DNA of 64,000 nucleotides from Chitinophagales bacterium. GTDB lineage: Bacteria; Bacteroidota; Bacteroidia; Chitinophagales; Chitinophagaceae. The notes below the pieces were generated by a model. That model saw only the letters and a program-made list of their open reading frames with translations. It was not told the origin of the DNA and made no database searches. Of the stretch, positions 9,377-17,811 are shown piece by piece; within the stretch, counting starts at the first letter, position 1, and every line of letters begins with the position of its first letter. The stretch lies in contig JAFLBN010000002.1 in the NCBI GenBank assembly GCA_017303395.1, forward strand, positions 62,001 through 126,000, given 5' to 3'. The position numbers and the translations under genes are program-made.

Positions 9377-11059
9377 TTAAAACGGAGCGTCTTCGTCAGG
9401 TCCCTGATTCGGGCGCTTTATGAATGGAGATGATGGTGGTAAATCATCATCAAAATTGAAGTCATTAGCCTTTGATGGCATTGTTTGGAAGCCACCCGGG
9501 ATGAACATCTTGCTGCCACCAAAATCACTCATGTCATTCCTGTCTCTGCGTATGCCTGCACTCGGGTTATCGCCCGGAGAAGGTGGAGCAGGTGTAAATC
9601 CACCTCCGCCACCACCGAAGTTGCCGTTGAATCCACCTCCAAAATCATCATCGGGCAGGTCTACAAACTTCTGGAACTCCTTCAGGAAGCGCACTTTTAC
9701 AGTATCAGTACTACCATTACGGTGCTTGGCTATATGTATGTGGGTTTCGCCTTCTATAGGTTGGCCCATTTCGTCGTTATTGATACCATAGTATTCGGGA
9801 CGGTAGAGGAACATTACCATGTCGGCATCCTGCTCAATGGCTCCCGATTCCCTAAGGTCACTCAACTGTGGTACTTTGCTTTCTTTACGGCTTTCAACAG
9901 AACGGTTCAACTGAGATAGTGCTATGATTGGAATTTCAAGCTCTTTTGCCAGTTGCTTCAGGTCACGGCTGATTTTAGAAATCTCCTGTTCACGGTTACC
10001 ACCATTGTTCACACTACCTTGCATTAGCTGCAGATAGTCAATGATAATGAGCTGGATATCGTGTTTTTGCTTTAGCCTGCGTGCTTTTGCCCTTAGCTCA
10101 AATATGTTCAAAGCGGCCTGGTCATCGAGGAATATCGGTGCCTGTGCCAGCTTGTTCATGCGTTGTGTCATTTGCACAAACTCATGTTCCTGCATACGGC
10201 CTTTGGTAATGGCATCCATCCTTACCTCTGTAACGGCAGCCAAGAGCCTTTTTACCAGCTGTCCTGCACCCATCTCCAGCGAGAAGAAGGCCACAGGGAA
10301 GGGCTTAGATGAGTTCATTGCGGCATTCAACGCCAAATTCAGCGTGAAGGCTGTTTTACCCACGGCAGGACGGGCTGCCAGGATTATAAGATCCGTTTTT
10401 TGCCAGCCACTGGTGAGCTTGTCCAAAGGCACATAGCCAGATGGTACGCCTGTCAGGTCGTCTTTTTTATTCTTAGCCTCTTCAATTTCGTGTACTGTAC
10501 GTACCAAAACGTCTTTCAGGCTGGTAAAATTCTTACGAAGGTGCTTATCTGTAATCTCGTACAGGTTGCTTTCCGCTTTGTCCAGCAGGTCGAAAACGTC
10601 AGCGCTATCTTCATAGGCATCACTTATCACAAGGCCGGATATACGAATCAACTCTCTTTGAATGAATTTCTCCATCACAATACGGGCGTGTGCCTCAACG
10701 TGTGCAGATGATACCACGCTCATTGTAAGGCGGGTAAGGTAGTACGCACCACCAATTATCTCCAGTTCATTGCTTTTACGCAGTTCTTCCGTTACCGTCA
10801 GCAAATCCACAGGCATACCCTTGTCAAACAAGCGGCGTATGCCTGCATATATCTTTTGGTGAGCGTCTACATAAAAACAGTCTTCACTTTGTATAATCTC
10901 CAGTACCTCTGCCAGCTTGTCTTTTTCAAGCATTATGGCGCCAAGTACTGCTTCCTCCAGTTCGGGGGCTTGCGGAGGCACTTTTCCGTATACAAGATTC
11001 GTAATGTCCGGTTTACGATTCCTGGTACTTCCAAAGTCTTTTTTAATGTTTACTGCCAT
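9377..11059 (-). CDS. dnaB: Replicative DNA helicase DnaB
   Basis: 560 residues, longer than the usual 460-480. DnaB is the hexameric fork helicase. The N-terminal domain (about 25-130) begins VPPQAPELEEAVLGAIML. The RecA-like domain has Walker A LAARPAVGKTAF at about 228-238, SLEMG, and LIIIDYLQLM as Walker B, then QLNRSVESR and LSDLRESGAIEQDAD. These leave no doubt. The extra length is a C-terminal tail from about residue 465 that is rich in Gly, Pro, Asp and Phe and predicted disordered. There is a 423-bp gap to pheT on its 5' side. Confidence 0.97.
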   Translation of the reverse strand: MAVNIKKDFGSTRNRKPDITNLVYGKVPPQAPELEEAVLGAIMLEKDKLAEVLEIIQSEDCFYVDAHQKIYAGIRRLFDKGMPVDLLTVTEELRKSNELEIIGGAYYLTRLTMSVVSSAHVEAHARIVMEKFIQRELIRISGLVISDAYEDSADVFDLLDKAESNLYEITDKHLRKNFTSLKDVLVRTVHEIEEAKNKKDDLTGVPSGYVPLDKLTSGWQKTDLIILAARPAVGKTAFTLNLALNAAMNSSKPFPVAFFSLEMGAGQLVKRLLAAVTEVRMDAITKGRMQEHEFVQMTQRMNKLAQAPIFLDDQAALNIFELRAKARRLKQKHDIQLIIIDYLQLMQGSVNNGGNREQEISKISRDLKQLAKELEIPIIALSQLNRSVESRKESKVPQLSDLRESGAIEQDADMVMFLYRPEYYGINNDEMGQPIEGETHIHIAKHRNGSTDTVKVRFLKEFQKFVDLPDDDFGGGFNGNFGGGGGGFTPAPPSPGDNPSAGIRRDRNDMSDFGGSKMFIPGGFQTMPSKANDFNFDDDLPPSSPFIKRPNQGPDEDAPF

Positions 11060-11482
11060 CTCGGGGTTAGTCTTTTTAGTCTTATTGTAATTCTGTTATC
11101 TTAAATCCGCACCTGTATTTGTTTACACTGTTTTAACCTTCAGGTAATCATTCATTAACAATTTCATCATTTGTCATCCAACGTTAACAAGCGTTTTATT
11201 AGAGGCGGATGACTAATGTAATCTTGAAAAATGACTCGTCAATAGCTGTATAAATAAATAATTTTCAGCCCTTAATTAACCCGAACCTAACAGTTTATCC
11301 ACTCGTGGAACATTTTATTAGTGTGTTACCAACAAAGTTACAGCAGCTTTCACATCAATCCACAGATTACCCACAAATAAATGTGAATAAATGTTTTTTT
11401 TAGGGATATTTTATTAATGATGCGAATTACTTAAAACATGCCCGCTATGGGCTATCTTTACAACAAATTTTATACAAAACAG
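11060..11482. other. Intergenic region with a DnaA-box-like cluster
   Basis: This 423-bp gene-free, AT-rich stretch separates the divergent dnaB and pheT. Four sites resemble the DnaA box TTATNCACA. TGTGAATAA at 11382-11390 is an exact match in reverse orientation. TTATCCACT (11295-11303) and TTACCCACA (11367-11375) have one mismatch each. CAATCCACA (11356-11364) has two. Several TTTATTA runs lie between them. It could be a DnaA-responsive promoter of dnaB or an origin; the sequence alone does not decide. Confidence 0.45.
11453..11461 (+). promoter_or_regulatory. Promoter -7 element of pheT
   Basis: TATCTTTAC resembles TAnnTTTGC with one mismatch, 22 nt upstream of the ATG at 11483. It lies inside the longer ORF that begins at 11438, which supports the downstream start. 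Confidence 0.45.
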
Positions 11483-13885
11483 ATGACCATATCGTACCAA
11501 TGGCTATTGCAATACCTGCCGGAACCCTTACCGGTGGCTGAATTGAGTAATATATTGACATCCATAGGATTAGAAGTAGAAGCAGTTGAAAAAGCAGAGT
11601 TTGTGCCGGGAAGCCTTGAGGGGCTTGTGATTGGCGAAGTAGTATCTTGTCATAAACACCCTAATGCCGACAAGCTGAGTGTAACGAAAGTGAATATAGG
11701 CGCTGATTCTGAGCTGAATATAGTATGTGGCGCACCTAATGTGGCTGCAGGACAAAGGGTAGTGGTAGCACCAGTAGGTGCTACAGTACACCCTACAGCA
11801 GGAGAGCCTTTCCTGATAAAAAGAGCAAAAATACGTGGCGAAGAAAGTGAGGGTATGATATGTGCTGAGGATGAAATAGGCCTTGGAGGTAGCCATGCAG
11901 GCATCATGGTATTACCACACCATGCCCCCATAGGTATGGCCGCTAAGAAATACTTCAACATTCCGGATGCGGACGAGGTAATACATATAGGACTTACACC
12001 CAATCGCAGCGATGCTATGAGCCATATAGGTGTGGCAAGGGATGTATGTGCTTATCTGACGCACCACAAAGGTGGTACTTACAAGGTACTGATGCCACCA
12101 ACTTTAATGCCAGTTAAAGGTAAAGATGCTATCAACATCAAAGTAAATATTAAAGCACCTGAGGCTTGTTTACGCTATACTGGTGTTTCTATAAAAGGGG
12201 TAAAAGTAGGACCCAGCCCCGATTGGTTGCAGCAGCGCCTGAAGGCTATAGGCTCTCGCAGTATCAACAATGTGGTAGATATTACCAACTATGTGTTGCA
12301 CGAGTTCGGACAACCGTTACATGCATTTGATGCTGACAAAATAAAAGGCGGCGAAGTGAATGTACAGTTCCTGCCAAACGATAGCAATTTCACAACACTT
12401 GATGATAAAGAACGTAAACTGACGGATAATGACCTAATGATTTGCGATAGTGAAAACGGTATGTGTATTGCAGGTGTATTCGGTGGTTCGCAAAGTGGTG
12501 TTAGCGATAGTACAACAAACATTTTCCTGGAGAGTGCATATTTCCACCCAATGTATGTACGTCGTACCTCTATGCATCATGGACTACGTACAGATGCTGC
12601 TACACATTTTGAGAAAGGTGTGGATATGAACAATGTATTGCCTGCACTGCAACGTGCTGCTGCATTGATAGTAGAGATAGCAGGCGGAGAAATAGCATCG
12701 GATATAGTAGATGCGTATGCTAAAGAACTGATACCGGTTGAAGTGCATGTCACTTACGATTACATTACTAAACTGAGTGGTAAAGACTACGGAAAGAATA
12801 ATATCAAGAACATTCTTACTGCACTGGGTTTTGTTATAGACAGGGAGGACACAGATGGCTTGATACTGAAAGTGCCGAGCAACAAAACAGACGTTTCTCA
12901 ACCTGCAGATATAGTAGAAGAGATATTGCGAATTGATGGGCTTGATAATATCGAGATACCTTCAAAACTGAATATATCGCTGACTAAACCAATGCCAAGC
13001 GATCGGAAACAACGAGATAAGATTGCCAACCTGTTGACTGGCATGGGCTTCAGTGAAATTGTGACCAACTCTATTGTAAACAGCAAGTACTATCCGGAAC
13101 GTACGGACATTGTAAAGATGCTTAACAGCCTTACAAGCGAGTTGGACGTACTGCGTCCGTCTATGCTGGAAAGTGGATTGGAGGTTTTGCAATACAATGT
13201 AAACCGTAAGAACAGCAATCTTGCCATGTACGAATTTGGCAAGGTTTACCATCAGATGGGTGATAAGTATGTAGAGACAGAACAACTGGCTCTATATATG
13301 ACAGGTAACATAACAACACAAAACTGGAATGCAAAACCTATAGCAGGCAACCAGTACTACATGAAAGGCATTATCCAGAACCTGATGTTGCAAAGTGGTA
13401 TCAACAAGACATCGTTGGTGTATGATGAAAATGGTACATCGTGGAAATGGAAGAATGAAGTGCTTTGTGCCATATCTGCTGTAGATAATGCTAAGCTAAA
13501 CACATTCGATATAAAACAGGATGTATACTACGGTTGCATCAACTGGGCATTGTGGATGAAGGCCGTAGCTGCCGGTAAGATAAAGTATAGCGAGGTGGCA
13601 AAATATCCGGCTGTAGAACGCGACCTTGCTATAGTGCTTGACAAGTCTGTAACATATAATGATGTACAACAAATAACAGAGCAACAGAAAATAGATTCGT
13701 TGAAAGGCTTTGGTCTGTTTGACGTGTTTGAAAGTGAGAAGCTGGGTGCGGGTAAAAAATCTTATGCCCTGAGCTATACTTTTCAGTTGCAGGATCGTAC
13801 CTTAACAGATGGTGAAATTGAGGCAGTAATGCAGCAATTGATGAACGCATATAAAACCAAGCTACAGGCACAAATTCGCGAGTAA
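11483..13885 (+). CDS. pheT: Phenylalanine--tRNA ligase beta subunit
   Basis: 800 residues from MTISYQWLLQYLP, which is the normal PheT N-terminus; the 15 codons upstream are spurious. Domain order is complete: an EMAP/tRNA-binding domain (about 40-155, GEVVSCHKHPNADKLSVTKV), B3/B4 editing domain, B5 domain (about 400-480), the synthetase-like core, and a C-terminal ferredoxin-fold anticodon-binding domain (about 705-800, KYPAVERDLAIV). With PheS it charges tRNA-Phe. The stop overlaps the next start as TAATG. Confidence 0.97.
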   Translation: MTISYQWLLQYLPEPLPVAELSNILTSIGLEVEAVEKAEFVPGSLEGLVIGEVVSCHKHPNADKLSVTKVNIGADSELNIVCGAPNVAAGQRVVVAPVGATVHPTAGEPFLIKRAKIRGEESEGMICAEDEIGLGGSHAGIMVLPHHAPIGMAAKKYFNIPDADEVIHIGLTPNRSDAMSHIGVARDVCAYLTHHKGGTYKVLMPPTLMPVKGKDAINIKVNIKAPEACLRYTGVSIKGVKVGPSPDWLQQRLKAIGSRSINNVVDITNYVLHEFGQPLHAFDADKIKGGEVNVQFLPNDSNFTTLDDKERKLTDNDLMICDSENGMCIAGVFGGSQSGVSDSTTNIFLESAYFHPMYVRRTSMHHGLRTDAATHFEKGVDMNNVLPALQRAAALIVEIAGGEIASDIVDAYAKELIPVEVHVTYDYITKLSGKDYGKNNIKNILTALGFVIDREDTDGLILKVPSNKTDVSQPADIVEEILRIDGLDNIEIPSKLNISLTKPMPSDRKQRDKIANLLTGMGFSEIVTNSIVNSKYYPERTDIVKMLNSLTSELDVLRPSMLESGLEVLQYNVNRKNSNLAMYEFGKVYHQMGDKYVETEQLALYMTGNITTQNWNAKPIAGNQYYMKGIIQNLMLQSGINKTSLVYDENGTSWKWKNEVLCAISAVDNAKLNTFDIKQDVYYGCINWALWMKAVAAGKIKYSEVAKYPAVERDLAIVLDKSVTYNDVQQITEQQKIDSLKGFGLFDVFESEKLGAGKKSYALSYTFQLQDRTLTDGEIEAVMQQLMNAYKTKLQAQIRE

Positions 13886-14160
13886 TGCAATCATTGTCGC
13901 TACTGAACGAAAAACTGGATGTGTTGCTGAAAAAGTACACACAAATACAGGCTGAAAACAACAGGCTGCAGGCTACTATTGCCGAGCAGAAACAGCAGAT
14001 AGAAACACTGTCGGGCAAGCTAACATTGGCAGAGCAAAACCTGATGGCAGCACAAATGTCCACGTCTGTATTGGAAGGTAATGACAAAGAAGTATTCAAG
14101 AAGCAACTGGACACGGTATTGGGCGAAATAGATAAACTGTTGGCTACACTCAATGATTAA
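13885..14160 (+). CDS. Small coiled-coil protein downstream of pheT
   Basis: 91 residues, starting within the pheT stop (TAATG). Almost the whole length is a heptad-like coiled coil (LNEKLDVLLKKY, ENNRLQATIAEQKQQIETL). A short C-terminal helix follows. A small coiled-coil gene after pheT, often followed by zapA, is a common Bacteroidota arrangement; here no zapA follows. It is probably a division- or scaffold-related protein by context only. It overlaps the next gene by 8 bp. Confidence 0.75.
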   Translation: MQSLSLLNEKLDVLLKKYTQIQAENNRLQATIAEQKQQIETLSGKLTLAEQNLMAAQMSTSVLEGNDKEVFKKQLDTVLGEIDKLLATLND

Positions 14161-14647
14161 GAGGCGTTTATATTACATCATCTTACTGCTTTCTGTAACT
14201 GCATTGATGCAGACTGCATGTCAACGTGTAGCAGACCCCTGTCTGTTGTCTAAAAATGTATATGTTCGTATCAGTACATTGAAGCCAGCAGATACAGGCA
14301 GATTGGGTGTAGATAGCTCTTTGCCTAATCCTATTGTAGGCTATGCAGAAACAAATCAGGTGATATACTTAGGCACTAAGAATGTAAAAGACTTTTACAT
14401 GCAACTGTCGCCTATGAAGGATAGTGTGAAATGGTTTATTTCGCCAGATTCTACAATTGCTGCTTTAGATACCATTACTATGTATTATCAACGTAGTCAG
14501 GTATTTCTTTCGAAGTCTTGCGGATACGCGCATAACTATATAATTAACAATGTAAAATATACGACCAACCGCATAGATTCTGTTATTATAAACAACGGAA
14601 ATATTGACGGCAAATCGGATGTACAAAATGTCAAAGTATTTTACTAG
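14153..14647 (+). CDS. DUF6452-like lipoprotein
   Basis: 164 residues. The signal MIKRRLYYIILLLSVTALMQTAC ends in a lipobox Cys. The mature part is beta-rich, with paired Cys near the start (ADPCLL) and an SKSCGYAH segment near the C-terminus. Length and layout, and its place just before a DUF6048-type gene, fit the Bacteroidota pair DUF6452/DUF6048. The function is unknown, probably an outer-membrane lipoprotein partnered with the following barrel. Overlap with both neighbours implies translational coupling. Confidence 0.7.
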   Translation: MIKRRLYYIILLLSVTALMQTACQRVADPCLLSKNVYVRISTLKPADTGRLGVDSSLPNPIVGYAETNQVIYLGTKNVKDFYMQLSPMKDSVKWFISPDSTIAALDTITMYYQRSQVFLSKSCGYAHNYIINNVKYTTNRIDSVIINNGNIDGKSDVQNVKVFY

Positions 14648-15314
14648 TATATTATTTTTGTTGTTCAGCATCAGCCTGTATGCACAGGATGATGAAGAGG
14701 AGTCTGAAAAACCACCTATCACAGATTCGTTTTATCAGCTACGTCTTGGCTTTGACATCAGCAAGCCTATTATTACCAACTTTGTACCCGAAAGACAGGC
14801 ATATGAGTTTGAACTGGATTTCTTCAAAAAGAAAGACATGTACTATGTTGCAGAAGGCGGATGGGGCAGAGGGTATCAGGATTCTGCATACTTAAACTAC
14901 AGCAGTAAGAACACATTCTTCAAACTGGGTATTAATAAAGGTTTGTTTCCTCGTCTTTTTCCTCAAGACTGGGATCAGGCATATGTAGGGCTGCGCTATG
15001 CTATAGCGTTTATAGACCGTTCGCCTGCTACCTATACTATTTTCGATAGCTTCTGGGGCAATACTACGGGCTATGTTCCGGGTAAAAGCCTTACAGCACA
15101 TTGGTTTGAACTGACAGGAGGTATGAAGGTTGAATTATTTAAAGGCCTTTTTACGGGCTGGACAATACGTGGTAAGTTTCTATTGAATGGCAAGCAATTT
15201 AAAGACCTACCTCCACCATACGTAGCAGGCTATGGCAGGGGAGATAAGAACAGTATTTTCGATTTTAACTTCTATATCAGTTACGCCATCAGGTGGAAAA
15301 AGAAAGGGTTGTAA
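14628..15314 (+). CDS. DUF6048-like outer-membrane beta-barrel protein
   Basis: 228 residues from MSKYFTSILFLLFSISLYAQ, a clear signal peptide; a TTG further upstream is not needed. The mature protein starts with an acidic patch (DDEEES) and then alternates amphipathic strands ending in aromatic residues, with a final strand FNFYISYAIRWKKKGL typical of a barrel closing strand. It overlaps the lipoprotein gene by 20 bp. Its stop codon lies inside the terminator hairpin. Confidence 0.7.
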   Translation: MSKYFTSILFLLFSISLYAQDDEEESEKPPITDSFYQLRLGFDISKPIITNFVPERQAYEFELDFFKKKDMYYVAEGGWGRGYQDSAYLNYSSKNTFFKLGINKGLFPRLFPQDWDQAYVGLRYAIAFIDRSPATYTIFDSFWGNTTGYVPGKSLTAHWFELTGGMKVELFKGLFTGWTIRGKFLLNGKQFKDLPPPYVAGYGRGDKNSIFDFNFYISYAIRWKKKGL

Positions 15315-15329
15315 AACACAACCCTTTCT
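15301..15329. terminator. Bidirectional terminator between DUF6048 and OmpA-type genes
   Basis: A 12-bp perfect stem (AGAAAGGGTTGT, 15301-15312, with 15318-15329) and a 5-nt loop. It includes the stop of the upstream plus-strand gene and ends one base before the convergent gene's stop. Confidence 0.85.
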
Positions 15330-16181
15330 TTATTTCTGTAGTATTCTTATCTCTACCCGTCGGTTCTTATTCTCATCTTCTTCAGTTTGTTCCGGCCATG
15401 CCAACGGGCGTGTTTTACCAAAGCCCTTGTATTCCATACGGGTATCGTCAATGCCTTTTTCTTCCAGTATATCGTATATCTCTTTAGCTCTGTTTACAGA
15501 CAGGTTGAAGTCTTGAGAGTCATAGTCATAACCATCAGCATTCTTTGCCACCACACAGCATATATGGCCTTCTATTCTTATTCTAAGCGTAGGGTAGTCG
15601 CGCATCAGCATGTACAAGGAATCTACATACGGTTGGCTCTCTTCACGTATTTTGTGGCTACCGGGGTAGAAGAATATTTTATTCAGATTGATGGTCTGAT
15701 TTGCTTTTACTTTCGCCAGATTGATTATTTGCTTTTTAATGGTGTCCTTTTTTACAATCGGTTCTGGTTTCTTAACAACAGGAGGTACTTTAAAGCCACC
15801 GGGGATGATATCTACTCGCCTGTCTGTTGGATAGCCCGATAAGGCTGTCATACCATCGCGTGCTATTTCTCCTTTGCCTATTACTATCTGTATGTCATCT
15901 TCTTTCAGCCCCATGTGCAGCAGGTAGTCCTTCATCTTATTTGCCCTGGCTTCAGACAGTGCTATATTGGTCTCCTCGCTACCCAGATAATCTGCATAAC
16001 CAAGTATACCTACTTTTTCACCTGCCCTTAGTACATCCAGATAAATAAGGGAGTCTATTGTCTTTACAGATTGGTTGGTAAGCTCTGCTATATTAATAGG
16101 GTAGTACACCCTAATGGTATCTTGTTTGGCAGATGCATTGACAATAAGTAAACTGAGTATTAAACTAAATACATAACGCAT
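15330..16181 (-). CDS. Protein with two OmpA-like peptidoglycan-binding domains
   Basis: 283 residues with a signal peptide (MRYVFSLILSLLIVNASA). Residues about 25-130 form one OmpA-C-like domain (VGILGYADYLGSEETNIALSEARA, ending DRRVDII). Residues about 165-283 form a second, with LRIRIEGHICC, LSVNRAKEIYDIL, YKGFGKTRPL and a terminal NRRVEIRIL. No beta-barrel precedes them. It probably binds peptidoglycan from the periplasm. A TATCTTTG promoter element lies 4 nt before the ATG. Confidence 0.85.
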   Translation of the reverse strand: MRYVFSLILSLLIVNASAKQDTIRVYYPINIAELTNQSVKTIDSLIYLDVLRAGEKVGILGYADYLGSEETNIALSEARANKMKDYLLHMGLKEDDIQIVIGKGEIARDGMTALSGYPTDRRVDIIPGGFKVPPVVKKPEPIVKKDTIKKQIINLAKVKANQTINLNKIFFYPGSHKIREESQPYVDSLYMLMRDYPTLRIRIEGHICCVVAKNADGYDYDSQDFNLSVNRAKEIYDILEEKGIDDTRMEYKGFGKTRPLAWPEQTEEDENKNRRVEIRILQK

Positions 16182-16185
16182 TATG

Positions 16186-16193
16186 CAAAGATA
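16186..16193 (-). promoter_or_regulatory. Promoter -7 element of the OmpA-type gene
   Basis: TATCTTTG on the minus strand is an exact TAnnTTTG match, ending 4 nt before the ATG at 16181. The predicted transcript is leaderless or nearly so. Confidence 0.55.
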
Positions 16194-16437
16194 TAATTGC
16201 GTGTCTTATATACTATTACCCTTTTGGGGGGATAGGCTGGGCTGAAATACTATTAACTGTTGTAAGTATAATTAATGCCTGTACCCGGTATAAACACAGA
16301 TATTGCAATGGTTTTGTAGTATTAATTCATTTGCATGGTATAGTGTAGTTTTTTTGACAGCGTTTTTTCGTAATTTAGTCTGCTCGATAATATATTGAGC
16401 CTCAACCAATAATTGCCATTTACTAATAACCACCGAC

Positions 16438-17058
16438 ATGGGAGATAAGTTTGAGAAAGTAAAAACCTTCTATTTCTCTTTATGGCCCAGCCTGAATGAA
16501 GATAACTGGAGTGCATTTGAAAAGCGTCTCATAGTTAAGAAATATGAAAAGGGGAATTATATACTCAGACCCGGTGAGGTTTGTAATTGTATTTCTTTCA
16601 TCAACTATGGTTTGGTGCGCAGTTACTACCTGGTAGATGGCAGAGAGATTACCACTAATTTTTTTGTTGAGGATTCTGTATTCTCCAATTATCAAAGTTT
16701 TCTGTCTCGCACACCATCATTACTATACACCGATGTGCTGGAAGACACAGAGGTAATAGATGTAGATTATGACAGCCTGCAGTATGCCTACGAAAATATA
16801 CCTGACAGCGAACGTGTAGGCAGATTGGTTGCAGAGCAATTATACATACTGCTTTCTGCAAGAAATGCATCGCTACTGATGGAAACACCCGAACAACGAT
16901 ACATAAAAGTATTGCAGGAAAAGCCCGATCTAATTCGCCGTGTACCACAATACATGGTAGCTTCTTACCTCGGGGTTACTCCGGAAGCATTAAGCCGCAT
17001 ACGCTCGCGCATCAGTAAACGCAATGCAGAATTGCTACCAGATACATCTTCAAGATAA
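16438..17058 (+). CDS. Crp/Fnr-family transcriptional regulator
   Basis: 206 residues. Residues about 20-130 form a cyclic-nucleotide-binding-type beta-barrel (KYEKGNYILRPGEVCNCISFINYGLVR, then GREITTNFF). The C-terminal winged helix carries PQYMVASYLGVTPEALSRIRSR; EALSR fits the E-xx-SR recognition pattern that FNR uses to read TTGAT half-sites. The cAMP-binding Arg/Ser signature is not convincing, and the FNR iron-sulfur cysteines are absent (only CNC near 43-45). The ligand is therefore unknown. A perfect FNR-type palindrome lies 36 bp after its stop. Confidence 0.85.
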   Translation: MGDKFEKVKTFYFSLWPSLNEDNWSAFEKRLIVKKYEKGNYILRPGEVCNCISFINYGLVRSYYLVDGREITTNFFVEDSVFSNYQSFLSRTPSLLYTDVLEDTEVIDVDYDSLQYAYENIPDSERVGRLVAEQLYILLSARNASLLMETPEQRYIKVLQEKPDLIRRVPQYMVASYLGVTPEALSRIRSRISKRNAELLPDTSSR

Positions 17059-17093
17059 CCTGTTATTTTACCCGGTTTTATATGTGTTATTTA

Positions 17094-17107
17094 TTGATTC
17101 AAATCAA
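17094..17107. promoter_or_regulatory. FNR-type operator
   Basis: TTGAT-TCAA-ATCAA is an exact match to the FNR box TTGATN4ATCAA. It is centred about 41-43 bp upstream of the start point expected from the -7-like GACCTTTG at 17130-17137, which is the class II activator position. The Crp/Fnr gene just upstream is the obvious candidate to bind it. Confidence 0.6.
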
Positions 17108-17129
17108 TGGATTGTCCACCTTATATTTT

Positions 17130-17137
17130 GACCTTTG
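17130..17137 (+). promoter_or_regulatory. Candidate -7 element downstream of the FNR-type box
   Basis: GACCTTTG, followed by CGC, matches TAnnTTTG except for the first base. A transcript starting near 17142 would reach the 59-codon gene at 17301 with a leader of about 160 nt. Confidence 0.4.
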
Positions 17138-17300
17138 CGCAGTATAAGGGATAGCAGAGAGCGTTTTTGTGATGCTGTGACAATCAATTCCTTAAGAGAG
17201 AAGTATCAATTAATAAGCTAATCAAACAGCATTACGTCCAATAAGAGAGTTGAGGAGGTGTGATAGGTGTGTATGGGTGTATAGACGAGGATAACGATTT

Positions 17301-17480
17301 ATGGGGCAAAATACATTTCCGGGTTTTGAGTATACGGTAGAAGAACTATCGGCATACAAGTACCACGTAGATATGTTTGTCATTCTGCTGAAGATTGGCA
17401 AAATAGTAACCCATAAGACCAATGATGTGAAGGAATTCGCTAATTGGCTGGACGCTAACAATATCAGAAGAATAGACTAA
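17301..17480 (+). CDS. Small protein, 59 residues, unknown function
   Basis: ATG at 17301 to TAA at 17478-17480, with an in-frame stop three codons before the ATG, so the start is unambiguous. The protein begins MGQNTFPGFEYTVEELSAYKYHVDM; it has a short hydrophobic segment (FVILLKIGKIV) and ends in a helix-like NDVKEFANWLDANNIRRID. Codon use resembles its neighbours. I do not recognise the family. The promoter region carries an FNR-type box and a hairpin terminator follows 5 nt after the stop. Confidence 0.6.
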   Translation: MGQNTFPGFEYTVEELSAYKYHVDMFVILLKIGKIVTHKTNDVKEFANWLDANNIRRID

Positions 17481-17484
17481 AAAA

Positions 17485-17513
17485 TAACCCGCAACCATTT
17501 GGTATGCGGGTTA
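17485..17513. terminator. Terminator between the 59-codon gene and small lipoprotein
   Basis: Outer stem TAACCCGCA (17485-17493) pairs with 17505-17513; an inner ACC/GGT extension closes an ATTT loop with one bulged A. It is flanked by A- and T-rich runs. Confidence 0.75.
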
Positions 17514-17536
17514 AATATTTAAATAATTGACTAAGC

Positions 17537-17734
17537 TTAGTTCAACTCACAATCTCCAAGATTACCTTTTTCGTCACAGTTTTTATTAGCTTGTTGTATA
17601 GACTGTGCTTTAACTGTATAGTAAGAAATGGTTCCTTTATAGTTAACACATTTACAGTTATAATATTTAGTGCAAGATGTAAATAGCATAGTGCCTGCTG
17701 CCATTGCTATGATAACCATCAATTTTGCTTTCAT
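17537..17734 (-). CDS. Small Cys-rich lipoprotein
   Basis: 65 residues from the ATG at 17734; the longer frame to 17797 adds no signal-like sequence. MKAKLMVIIAMAAGTMLFTSC is a lipoprotein signal. The mature part has a CxC motif (NCKCVN), a later ANKNC and ends DCELN. The same arrangement occurs in the gene at 23677-23901, so these two are paralogues. Four non-lipobox cysteines could form two disulfides in the periplasm. The function is unknown. Confidence 0.7.
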   Translation of the reverse strand: MKAKLMVIIAMAAGTMLFTSCTKYYNCKCVNYKGTISYYTVKAQSIQQANKNCDEKGNLGDCELN

Positions 17735-17811
17735 CTTTATTATGCTTCTTTCTACAAGTTTATATAATTCTGCTCTTATATCAAAGTATTGAGCCAAAAA
17801 ACGCTGTCAAA

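Noticed and set aside
11438-11482. Fifteen extra N-terminal codons of pheT
   Set aside because: They cover a -7 promoter element and do not resemble the PheT N-terminus, which starts at 11483.
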